From contig NZ_JAAEAH010000023.1 of the NCBI RefSeq assembly GCF_010998615.1, forward strand, positions 1-64,000: DNA of 64,000 nt, written 5' to 3'. This document shows positions 11,401 to 19,800 of the stretch, one piece after another. Position 1 is the stretch's first letter. Each line of letters starts with the position of its first letter. The stretch comes from Myxococcus sp. CA023 (GTDB taxonomy: Bacteria > Myxococcota > Myxococcia > Myxococcales > Myxococcaceae). Under the pieces are notes generated by a model, which had not been told where the DNA came from, did no database searches, and was given only the letters and a program-made list of their open reading frames with translations. The position numbers were made by a program, and so were the translations under genes.

Positions 11401-14400
11401 GCCATCGGACAGGTTATCCAGCACGGCCCACTCCTCCGCGACGAGGATGGGGTCGTGCAACGGCAGCACCACGCTCCCCGCGCGGATGCCCAGGCGCTGC
11501 GTCACCGTGGCCACCCCCGCGCCCACCACCGCCGGCCTCGGGTACAGGCCGCCGAACGCATGGAAATGCCGCTCCGGCGTCCACACCGCGGAGAAGCCAT
11601 TCGCATCCGCGAACTTCGCGGCGTCCAGCAGCAGGCGGTATTTGCGGCCGCCCAGCGAGTCCTCGTCGTTGGCGAAGAACGACAGGCTGAAGTCCAGGCG
11701 CCGTCGAGCAGGCTCCGCGCCAGCCCCCACCGGCGTGAAGCGCGCGCGCTCCGCCGGCAACACCACCCGCAGCCCGCGTGTCAGGGCCCAGAGGACCTCC
11801 AGCCCGGTGCCTGGAACCTGCGGCTCCTCCGCCGCGAGCCAGACGCCTCCCTCCGTGGTCGCATCCGCGTCCAGACGGCCGAACAACTCCGCGACGGTGC
11901 GGTGGGTGTGGATGGCCCGGAGCTGCTCCCCCCGAGGCCCTGTCCACGGCTCGAGGCAAACCATCTCCGAGGCGGAAGCCCGCCGTAGCACCCCTGAGGT
12001 GGCTTGGACTGAATCTCCTGCCTGCGCGAGCACCGTCTCCACATGGAGGACGCGCGCGGCATCCAGGGACACGCCCGTGCGGACCTTCGCGTGGGTCAAC
12101 AACAGCGGAGGCGGCGCGCCTGGAGGCGCGAGGTCCGGCAGCTCCATCAACCGAGGCACAGTCAGCAGGACGTAGGCCGCGCCCGTCTCCTGGACCGCCC
12201 ACTGCGCAACCACGCGCTCCACCGACGGCTCCAGGCACACCGCCACCAGCGCCTCGGGCCCTACGCCGCGGTCCGACAGCACGGCGGCCAGACGCCCCAC
12301 GGCCCCTTGCAACTCGCCCCACGTCACGCCCCGCCCGTCTGGCGCCGTCATCGCCACCTGGGACGCGTCCGTCATGGCGCGAGCCCGAAGCAGCGCCGCG
12401 ATCGGCGTCACCGCCGATGCGGATGCCTCAAGCTCCGAGGCCAGCGCCTGACCGGCCTGTGCGTGCTCCAGTGGCAGCGCGGAGAGGGCCAGGCCGGGCT
12501 CCGCCACCGCCGCTTCGAGCAGTGCGGTCCAGTGCGCCACCATCCGCTCCACGGTGTCCCGCTCGAAGCGCTCCTCCGCGTAATCGACGGTACCGGAGAA
12601 GCCGTGCTCGTGCTCACCCAGGCCCACGGACAGGTCCGACAGGACGGTGCCGAACTCGGGTGGACCGTTCTCGAGCTCCGCCAGGCTCATGCGCAGACCC
12701 GGCAGCTCCAGGTTCAGATTGAACCGGCTGTGCAGCACGAACATCGAGTCGAAGACCCGGCCGCGGCCGGTGTCCTTCGCGGGCTCGATTTCCCGCACCA
12801 GCGACTCATACGGCACGTCGGGGTGCGCGTAGGCCTCCAGCATCACCTCGCGCACGCGCGCCACCAGCTCCTTGAAGGGTGGGTCCCCGGACAGGTCCGT
12901 CCGCAACGGGACGGAGTGCGCCACGTAGCCGATCAACGGCTCCAGCTCCGGCCGGCTCCGGTTGCCAATGGGCGTCCCCACCACGACGTCATCCCGGCCC
13001 GTCCAGCGCGACAGCAGCGCCTTCCAGGATGCCAACAGCACCATGAACGGCGTGACACCCTCTCGCTGCGCGAACGCCTGGACCGAGGCCGAGAGCGCGC
13101 GCGAGAAGCCCACGCGCAAGCACTGGCCACGGAGCGCGGGCCCGTCCCCCTTCGGCCGGTCCACCGGCAGCTCGAGCGGACGCGGGAACGCCGCCAGACG
13201 CCCGCGCCAGGCCGCGACCTGGGAAGCGAACGCGCCGTTCTTCAGCGCCTGCTGCTGCCAGGCCGCGTAGTCCACGTACTGCACGGGCAAGGAGGACAGC
13301 GCCACCGGCCGCCCCTGCATGAAGGCGGTGTAGTGGTCCCCCAGCTCCTTCGCGAGCACGACCAGCGACCAGGTGTCACACACCACGTGGTGCACGGTGA
13401 CGGCCAGCAGATGCTCCTCCGGCGCCAGCCGCCAGAGCCGGGCGCGGGCGACCGGCCCGTTCTCCAGGTCGAACGGCCGGGCCACTTCGTCGTGCACGCG
13501 CGGCTGCCACGCCGCGGGGTCCAGCGGTTCGGCGGAGAGCGGCAACTTCAGCTCCGGGGCGATGCGGACGCTCGGAGCGCTTTCGCCGCGCGGATAGGAC
13601 GTGCGCAGCGCCTCGTGGCGCAGTGCCACCGCCTCCAGTCCCCGCTCCAGCAGCGCCACGTCCAATGCGCCATGAAGCCGCAGCACCACATACATGTTTA
13701 GGGCCGGATTGCCGGGGAGCGCCTGCTCCAGCGCGCAGATGCGCTCCTGCACCACGGACAGCGGCAACGCTCCGCCACGCGGGATGTGGACCAGTGGCGG
13801 CAGGACCGGCTCCGTGGACGCCGTCCCCGGCGTGCCCAGCCGCGCCTGGATGCGGGCCGAAATGCCCGCCACCGTGGGGGCGTCGAAGACATCACTCAAG
13901 GGGAGTGAGACAGGGAATGCCTCCCGCAGGCGGGTCAACAACTGCGCCGCCATCAGCGAGTTGCCACCCAGCTCCAGGAAGTCGTCGTGGATGCCGAAGT
14001 CGGTCCGGCCCAGCCGCTCGCGCCAGATGGCCAGCACCTTGCGCTCCACGTCCGTGTGGGCCCCGGCCTGCTCCGCAGGCGCCTCCAGGTGGGGCGCGCT
14101 TCCGGCTTCCGCGGGGCGCTCCGCCACCGCCGTGAACGCCTCCGGCCGGGCCACCACCGAGGTGGGCAGCGGGGTCCGGAAGGTCTTCCGCTGGAAGGGA
14201 TAGGTGGGCAGCGCCACCTTCTGGCGTGACTCGTGCGCGTAGACGCGCTGCCAGTCAATGGCGAGCCCCTGCGCCCAGACCGTTCCGAGCGCCTCCATCA
14301 ACGCGGCGTGTGCATCCAGGGCCGAGCCCGCCCGAGGCAGCGAGGCCACGGCACGTCCTCGGTGCCCTCGCAGCCCCAGCCTCGCCAGGGCGGTCAGCGC

Positions 14401-16812
14401 CTGGTCCGGGCCGACTTCGAGGAACACGTCGCACCCGTCCGCCTTCAGCGTCTCCAGCCCGTCCCCGAAGCGCACCGGCGCCCGCATCTGGCGCAGCCAG
14501 TAATCCGGGTCCGTCGCCTCCTCCGGGCGAATCCACGTCCCGGTGACACTGGAGATGTACGGACGCTGGGGCGCGGACAGGCGCAGGCCCGCGACCACGC
14601 GCCGCAGATCCTCCATCACCGGCTCCACCGCCGCCGAGTGGAACGCATGTCGCGCGGGCAGCCGCAGCACGCCCACGCCCCGCGCGCTCAGCTCGCGCTC
14701 CAACGCCTCCACGTCCCCCGAGGGCCCGGACACCACGCACCGGTCCGGCCCATTCACGGCGGCCAGCGACAATGCCCCCGTCAGCAGCGGGCGCACCTCC
14801 TCTTCCGCGCAAGCCACCGCCGTCATTTTTCCGGGCGGCATCCGCGCCATCAGACGGCCTCGCGCAGACACCAGCGCCAGCGCATCCTCCAGCGGCAGGA
14901 CCTCCGCGAGGCAGGCCGCCACGTATTCGCCGAAGCTGTGCCCCAGCAGCGCGCGCGGGCGCACGCCCCAGGCTTCCCACTGACGCGCCAGCGCGTACTC
15001 CACGGCGAACAGGGCGGGCAACGCGATGCCCGGGTCGGCCAACGTCTGCTCCGCGGCGGCCTCGGCTCCAGGCGAGGGAAACAGCACGTCGCGCACCGCC
15101 GCCCCCAGCCCCTCCAGGCAGGCCTCCAGGGCCTCACGGTAGACGGGCTCCGCTGCGTGAAGCGCGCGTCCCATGCCCACCGTCTGCGCGCCCTGGCCCG
15201 GGAACAGGAAGGCCACGCCCTGCTCGCGTGCCGCCACGACGTTCTCCACGACCTGGGGCTTCCCCGGGCCGCGCAGCTTCGCCATCAGCTCCGCGCGGTC
15301 CTTCGCCACGAAGGCCCGCCGGTGCTCGAAGGCGCGGCGGCCCACGTTGCGCGTGAAGGCCACGTCCTCCAGCGCCACGTCGGTTGGCGCGGCCTCCAGC
15401 CAGGTGGCCAGGTCCCGCACGGCGGCGTCCAGGGCCTCCGCTGAGCGCCCCGACAGCGTCACCAGTTGGGTGGGCCGGACACTGGGCGAGGCAGGCTCCG
15501 GAAGCGGCGCTTCCTCAAGCACCGCGTGCGCGTTCGTCCCTCCGATTCCGAACGAGCTGACGCCCGCGCGGCGAGGCACCGGGCCCCGAGGCCAGGGCCG
15601 CAGGCGGTCGACGACGAAGAACGGGCTGTTCGCGAAGTCGATGGCGGGATTCGGCCGCTCGAAATGGAGCGTGGGCGGCAGCTCCTCATGCGCCAGGGCC
15701 AGCGAGGCCTTGATGAGCCCCGCCAGACCGGCGGCCGTGTCCAGGTGGCCGACGTTCGGCTTCACCGACCCCAGCGCGCAGTACCCCTTCCGGTCCGTGT
15801 GCCGCCGGTACGCCCGCGTGAGCGCCGCGACCTCGATGGGGTCTCCCAACGAGGTGCCCGTGCCGTGCGCTTCCACGTAGCCAATGTCGCCCGCGTCCAG
15901 GCCCGCGAAGGCCAGCGCCTCGCCGATGACGTCCGCCTGCCCCTCCACGCTGGGCGCCGTGTAGCCGACCTTCAGGCCGCCGTCGTTGTTGATGGAGGAG
16001 CCGCGGATGACCGCGTACACGCGATCACCATCCCTGCGTGCGTCCTCCAACGGCTTGAGCACCACCACCGCCGCGCCGTTGCCCGGCACCGTTCCCGCCG
16101 CGCGCGCGTCGAACGCGCGGCAGTGCCCGTCCGGCGACAGGATCATCCCCTCCTGGTACAAGTAGCCCGAGCGCTGCGGCATCGCCAGGCGCACCGCGCC
16201 CGCCAGCGCCACGTCCGACTGGCGCATCAGCAGGCTCTGGCAGGCCATGTGGACGGCCACCAGTCCCGTGGAGCAGGCGGTGTAGAGGGACAGGCTTTCG
16301 CCCCGCAGGCCCAGCTTGAAGGACGCCCGCGTCGCCAGGTTCTCCGCGGAGGTGCTCATCAGCTCGTAGAACGAGGCCGGGTCCAGGTTCCCCTGCCCCA
16401 ACATCGCCAGGCCGTGCAGGGATGCGCTCGCGCCCGCGTAGAGCGAGATTTTTCCCGTGAAGCGCTCCGGGTCGAGCGCCGCGTCCTCCAGCGCCGTCCA
16501 GGCACACTCCAGGAACACGCGCTGCTGCGGATCCATCCACTCCGCCTCGCGCGGGGCCATGCCGAAGAAGGCCGCGTCGAAGCGGTCGCCGCCTTCCAGC
16601 TCCGCCGCCACCGGCACGAAGTCCGGATGATGGCGCACCGCCTCGGACATCAGCGGAGAAGGCTCCAGCGCCTCGGCGGGCACGCGGGAAATGGACTCCA
16701 CGCCTTCGCGGAGGTTGCGCCAGAAGGCCCGCGCGTCCGCGCTCCCGGGGAAGCGGCTGGCGATGCCGATGATGGCGATGTCGCTACCCGCGCTGCCGTT
16801 GTTCTCGCTCAT
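5476..16812 (-). CDS. Hybrid PKS-NRPS: KS-AT-ACP-C-A°(monooxygenase)-C-A-T-E
   Basis: This 3778-residue enzyme is the second in the assembly line. KS about 10-440 has the TACST active-site Cys near 179 and the later EAHGTGT and NVGH histidines. AT about 525-830 has GHSFGEY near 626 and HAFH near 724, the malonyl-CoA signature. There is no KR, DH or ER. A carrier with LGGNSL lies near 951. Condensation with HHVVCDTWS lies near 1142. Residues 1474-2234 are a decayed adenylation domain whose A3 loop reads WTGPRGE and which lacks YGPTE, the A7 aspartate and the A10 lysine. It is split between A4 and A5 by a luciferase-like monooxygenase (about 1692-2054). No carrier follows. Then come condensation (HHIISDGWS near 2399), a complete adenylation domain (TSGSTGRPRG near 2869; hand-read code DAASSGEIW, not recognised), carrier (GGDSILG near 3259) and epimerisation (HHLVVDAVSW near 3444). 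It should add malonate, oxidise the chain, and add a D-amino acid. Confidence 0.95.
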   Translation of the reverse strand: MSENNGSAGSDIAIIGIASRFPGSADARAFWRNLREGVESISRVPAEALEPSPLMSEAVRHHPDFVPVAAELEGGDRFDAAFFGMAPREAEWMDPQQRVFLECAWTALEDAALDPERFTGKISLYAGASASLHGLAMLGQGNLDPASFYELMSTSAENLATRASFKLGLRGESLSLYTACSTGLVAVHMACQSLLMRQSDVALAGAVRLAMPQRSGYLYQEGMILSPDGHCRAFDARAAGTVPGNGAAVVVLKPLEDARRDGDRVYAVIRGSSINNDGGLKVGYTAPSVEGQADVIGEALAFAGLDAGDIGYVEAHGTGTSLGDPIEVAALTRAYRRHTDRKGYCALGSVKPNVGHLDTAAGLAGLIKASLALAHEELPPTLHFERPNPAIDFANSPFFVVDRLRPWPRGPVPRRAGVSSFGIGGTNAHAVLEEAPLPEPASPSVRPTQLVTLSGRSAEALDAAVRDLATWLEAAPTDVALEDVAFTRNVGRRAFEHRRAFVAKDRAELMAKLRGPGKPQVVENVVAAREQGVAFLFPGQGAQTVGMGRALHAAEPVYREALEACLEGLGAAVRDVLFPSPGAEAAAEQTLADPGIALPALFAVEYALARQWEAWGVRPRALLGHSFGEYVAACLAEVLPLEDALALVSARGRLMARMPPGKMTAVACAEEEVRPLLTGALSLAAVNGPDRCVVSGPSGDVEALERELSARGVGVLRLPARHAFHSAAVEPVMEDLRRVVAGLRLSAPQRPYISSVTGTWIRPEEATDPDYWLRQMRAPVRFGDGLETLKADGCDVFLEVGPDQALTALARLGLRGHRGRAVASLPRAGSALDAHAALMEALGTVWAQGLAIDWQRVYAHESRQKVALPTYPFQRKTFRTPLPTSVVARPEAFTAVAERPAEAGSAPHLEAPAEQAGAHTDVERKVLAIWRERLGRTDFGIHDDFLELGGNSLMAAQLLTRLREAFPVSLPLSDVFDAPTVAGISARIQARLGTPGTASTEPVLPPLVHIPRGGALPLSVVQERICALEQALPGNPALNMYVVLRLHGALDVALLERGLEAVALRHEALRTSYPRGESAPSVRIAPELKLPLSAEPLDPAAWQPRVHDEVARPFDLENGPVARARLWRLAPEEHLLAVTVHHVVCDTWSLVVLAKELGDHYTAFMQGRPVALSSLPVQYVDYAAWQQQALKNGAFASQVAAWRGRLAAFPRPLELPVDRPKGDGPALRGQCLRVGFSRALSASVQAFAQREGVTPFMVLLASWKALLSRWTGRDDVVVGTPIGNRSRPELEPLIGYVAHSVPLRTDLSGDPPFKELVARVREVMLEAYAHPDVPYESLVREIEPAKDTGRGRVFDSMFVLHSRFNLNLELPGLRMSLAELENGPPEFGTVLSDLSVGLGEHEHGFSGTVDYAEERFERDTVERMVAHWTALLEAAVAEPGLALSALPLEHAQAGQALASELEASASAVTPIAALLRARAMTDASQVAMTAPDGRGVTWGELQGAVGRLAAVLSDRGVGPEALVAVCLEPSVERVVAQWAVQETGAAYVLLTVPRLMELPDLAPPGAPPPLLLTHAKVRTGVSLDAARVLHVETVLAQAGDSVQATSGVLRRASASEMVCLEPWTGPRGEQLRAIHTHRTVAELFGRLDADATTEGGVWLAAEEPQVPGTGLEVLWALTRGLRVVLPAERARFTPVGAGAEPARRRLDFSLSFFANDEDSLGGRKYRLLLDAAKFADANGFSAVWTPERHFHAFGGLYPRPAVVGAGVATVTQRLGIRAGSVVLPLHDPILVAEEWAVLDNLSDGRVGVSFASGWHANDFVFAPDRYARRKEVMHRGIEEVRTLWRGGTVRRRNGAGAEVTLSLRPRPVQQTLPIWLTAAGNPETFRLAGELGAYVLTNLMGQHLEDLEGKVALYRDAWRQHGHAGRGHVSLMLHAYLGDDPAEVRRRARQPLLDYFRSSVDIAAGFMAGMGLDMDPRSLTPADMDVLLAHGVERYVESGGLFGTPDSCGPMVERVQRLDVDEIACLVDFGVEVEATLEGLRHLDALRGRHSLEPGLAVPMPSLREGPGAAEALLALVREAGITHLHCTAALARSMLALPDAAEALRPVRHVWLEGASEESAASLARAMPWRVAHRQPDLGLGLGAWALASVPGDASRWDVVDGRGQPVPVGVIGELVVKGAGVPRGLWNAPDSTPVRILAGSTDAARRMATGRRARRKRDGSLELLPALPVPEGRPTPPNVMSARDGVAKKPEAPAPITRVPRGRPLPLSFAQQRIWYLDRLEPGNVAYNNAVAFTVSGALDAAALERALNAVVRRHEALRTTFSMEGTEAVQTIAPALEVSISLAAAEGASAADVARWTREEARRPFDLERGPLLRATLLRLGSTEHVLLITLHHIISDGWSAGVMVHEMARLYEAELTGRPASLPALPVQYADYALWQLEQMRGSALKAEQAWWRDVLTDVPVLQLPVDRPRPPLQTHEGEQLPFAVPKSLTDALVAVGRKEGATPFMVLMAAWQVLLHAYTGQDDFAVGTPVAGRDRPEVEPLIGCFINSMALRADLSGDPSFAEVLGRVRRTALDAFAHQEVPFEKLLEVLHAPRDLSHTPVFQTMLILHNTPAAALSLVGLQLRSRPVHAGATKLDLALEVTETPEGLRGSIEYNTGLFDAETIARLSGSLLRLLEAAAGRPEVRLSQLDLLDRADRNRLLVEWNPAPKAGHLPADTLPSRFLAQVSRTPDRVAVEDGVRTLTYREVEVLSGRLARHLVSRGVKRGDIVALAVSQPADVVVGLMGVTRAGAAVVVLDVDHPTERLADILADTRAQALVASESCRARVPSREGLTVIALDSLPEAPEDMRGLPEGTDAACVVYTSGSTGRPRGVVLEHRHLVAATQARADVYGEPGVVMSLAPFTFDASLAGLLWSVLGGGTLRYPDAEEHGDPRRLAERIARSHVTHLVSVPSLYGQILAAAPVGGLRGLRAVSVGGEPCPVELTQAHHDALPAVSLFNEYGPTEATIWSTVHRVRVDEEGRVPIGRAVPGARVYLLDAHRRLVPRGAPGELYVGGAGVARGYLGQPGLTSERFVTDPFDGRLGARMYRTGDVARWRADGTLEFIGRVDHQVKVRGFRIEPGEVEAALLAHPAVKEAVVVAREDGKGPKRLVAYGVLATEGPGEKPDAQALKEWVRSRLPPYMVPAAFVAMDALPRTRHGKVDRRALPTPDPASAAEPAAPHSEVEATLVSLWREVLGVERVGIHDDFFELGGDSILGLQIVTRARAQGIELSPKQLFQNPTVARLASVAGTRLAVQAEQGPVVGPVALTPIQHWFFELGLEAPHHWNMSLLLEARASLDAALLERALTHLLAHHDALRLGFAGGEDGWHQAICEPGARVTVARVDLSAVPEAERPSALSRHAEAAQRALRLEGPLVQAVLLEWGAGHPTRLMLAVHHLVVDAVSWRILLEDLATAYTRLAAGDAVVLPPKTTSFQAWARGLEALARSQALTAERAWWLERPWREASRLPVDFTGGLNTEATASTVQVTLEPEQTRTLLQDVPKAWHTQPQDPLLTALAQALTAWAGGAVALVDVEGHGREEVLPGVDVSRTVGWFTRVFPALLDLRGTTGPGEALRAVKEGLRAVPSRGMGWGLLRYVSRDAALAALPLAEVGFNHLGQLDGVVGEGAPFVLAPEAAALRQRAPSARRPYLLDVTGMVRDGRLVVLWTFSEAVHRRETVMRVAEDFLARLQALVHASRAPDAGGHSPSDFPLAKVKQAQLDKLAARFGKKTR

Positions 16813-16822
16813 GGTGTCGTGC

Positions 16823-19800
16823 TCAGTCCTGGCCCCGGGGGGTCCTTCCGCGCCGCTGGAGCGCCTGCCGGCGGGCCTCCGCGCGCGACTGGTGCTTCAC
16901 GTCAGAGGTGGGCTCGGGGCGTGCCTCGGCCTGCAGCCTGCGGGCGAGTTCGTGGATGGTGGGATGTTCGAAGAAGTGGGTGATGGGGACGTCCTGGCCC
17001 AGCGCCTCGCCCAGCCGCGAGCACGCGCGCACCGCGGACAGCGAGCTGCCGCCCAGGTCGTCGAAGAAGTGGGCATGCACGTCCACGGCGGGCAGCCCCA
17101 GGGCCTCAGCCCAGGCGCGCGCCACTGTCTCTTCCAGGGGCGTGCGAGGCTTGCCCGCTGGTGACACGGCGAGCGACGGCCGCGGCAGCGCCCGCACGTC
17201 CACCTTGCCCGTGGCCAGCAGCGGGAGCTCCGCCACCGGGACGATGTCGACCGGAATCATGTGCTCGGGGAGCTGCTCGCGCAGCCGCGCCCGGAGCTCT
17301 CCCGGTGGCAGGATGTCTCCCGGCGGTGGCACGACGTACGCGACCAGCCGCGGCTCGCCGTCCACGGAAGGACGCCACGCGGTGACATGGGCCTGGCGCA
17401 TGCCGGTCAGCTCGCGCAGCGCCGTCTCCACCTCGCCCGGCTCGATGCGGAAGCCACGAATCTTCAGCTGCGCGTCCGCGCGCCCCTGGAAGTCCAGCCT
17501 TCCATCCGCGCGGCGGCGGGCCATGTCGCCCGTGCGGTAGAGCCGGGCCCCAGGCTCGCCGCCGTGGGGGTCGGGGATGAAGCGCTCGGCCGTGAGGTCC
17601 GGCCGGTCCAGATAGCCACGGGCCACCGACGGCCCGCCGACGTACAGCTCGCCCGCGACTCCCACCGGAACTGGCTGGAGCGCCTCGTCGAGCACATAGG
17701 TGTCCACATGGGGCATGGAACGCCCGATGTTGGGCGGCCCCACTTCATCCGGAGCGATGACGCCCCAGGTCGCGCCCACCGTCACCTCGGTCGGGCCATA
17801 GCCGTTGTAGAAGGCGCGGCCCTCGGCGAAACGGGCCACGAGGCTCGCCGGACACGCCTCCGCGGCCACCATGAACATCGACAGGTCCGGCAACGGCCCA
17901 TCCGGAAGGAGCGCTGCGACAGGGGGAGGCAACGTCACCGAGGTGATGCGCTGCTCGCGCAACATCCGGTACAGCGCGTCACCCGCGGGGGGACCACCGG
18001 GCGACAGGTGCAGCGCGCCTCCCGAGGCCAGCGCCAGGAAGTAGTCCCACGCCGACATGTCGAACGCGGGCGAAGCGAACTGCAACACCCTCGAGCCGGG
18101 CCCGACAGGCAGGTCCGACACCATCGACTCGCACAGGTGTGCGGTGCCGCGGTACGGCACCATCACGCCCTTGGGCTTGCCCGTGCTCCCGGACGTATAG
18201 GTGATGTAGGCCACGCAGTCCGGAGGTGGATCGCCGGCCTCCCACAGGGACATGTCCGGCATGTCGTCGCCTTCGCCGTGCGCCTCCCATGGCAGCAGCG
18301 TCACCCCCTCGGGCAACGCCAGGCGCTGCGCGTAGCGCTCCTGGGCCAGCAGCACGCGCGCGCCGCAGTCCGCCAGCGTCCACGCCACGCGCGCCGGGGG
18401 ATACGAAGGCTCCTGGGGAACCACCGTGCCCCCGGCCTTCAAGATCGCGAGGAAGGCGACGACCTGCTCGGGGCTGCCGCGCTCCAGCAGCGTGCCGACG
18501 CGGACCTCCGGCCCGACACCATGGCGTCGCAGGCGCGCGGCGAGCCGGGCCACCCATGCCGCCAACTCACGATAGGACCAGCTCGACGCTCCCGCGACGA
18601 GCGCAGGCGCCTCCGGCGTCTTCGCGGCCCAGTCCTCGATTCGGTGAACGATGCCGGGCACGAGCGCGCCCCGCGTTTCCTGTGTCCTCCGCCCCAGCGC
18701 CAGCAGGGTGCGGCGCTCATCGGGAGCGAACAGGGGCAGGTCGCCCAGCGGCACCTCCGGCTGCGCCACGGCGGCATCCAGCAGCGCCCCCAGGTGGCGC
18801 GCCATCTGCTCGGCGGTCGTGGCGTCGAAGAGGTCGGCGCAGTACTCCAGTCTCGCCACGAAGGCCCCTTCCAGCTCCGCCACCATCAGCGCGAGATCGA
18901 AGGCGGCGCCGGGATGGCTCAGGGGGACGGACTCGACTGTCAGGTCATCGCCCAGCCGGGCGCTCGCGCCCGAAGCCCCGACGGCGAACGCGCCCAGGAG
19001 CTCGTTCTCGGGACGGGGGGACTGCAGGGCGAACATCGTCTGGAAGATGGGCGCGCGCGACGGGTCACGCCGCGGCTGAAGCTGCTCGACGAGCCGCGTG
19101 AAGGGCAGTTCCTGGTGCTCCAGGGCCTCCAGCACGGTGGTTCGAACCCGCGCCACCAGACCAGAGAAGGACAGCGTGCGCGGCACCCGGGCGCGCAGGG
19201 CCACGGGGTTGATGAAGTAGCCCACCTGTCGCGACAGGTCCGCTCGCGGTCGGCCCGTGGTCGGCGTACCGACGATGAGGTCTTCCTGCCCCGAGTAGCG
19301 CCGCAGGAACGCCAGGTAGCCGGCCAGCAGCACCATGAACGGCGTGGCGCCGTGCGTCCGCGCCAGGGCCTTGAGCCGCGTGGACGTCTCGCGAGGCAGA
19401 CGGAAGGCCACCTGCGCCCCTCGGAACGACTGGAGCCTGGGTCGAGGGAACGACGTGGGCAGCTCCAACACGGGCAGCTCGCCCCCCAGGCGCTCACGCC
19501 ACCAGGCCAGGAGCGCTTCGCCCTGCGCTCCCGTGGACCGCCGCGCCAACGACAGGAGGATGGGAGCCACGGGTGGCGGCGGCGGCGACAGACCGGACGG
19601 CGTGCCTCGGACCTCCGCTGTGTAGAGCGCGCCCAGTTCCCCCGCGATCACCTCCAATGACCAGAAGTCCGTGACCAGGTGGTGCATGGCGAGCAACAAC
19701 ACGTCCCCGCGTGGCGCACCGGTGTAGAGCCGGGCGCGCACCAGCGGGCCCCGCTCCAGGTCGAAGGCCTCCCGCGCATCCGCCTCGAGCCGCTCACGCA

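Noticed and set aside
17261..19660. Long open frame of 799 codons on the plus strand inside the first synthetase gene
   Set aside because: It lies fully antisense to recognisable FAAL-C-A-T domains, is rich in Arg, His and Gln as expected for a shadow of high-GC codons, and has no domain of its own.
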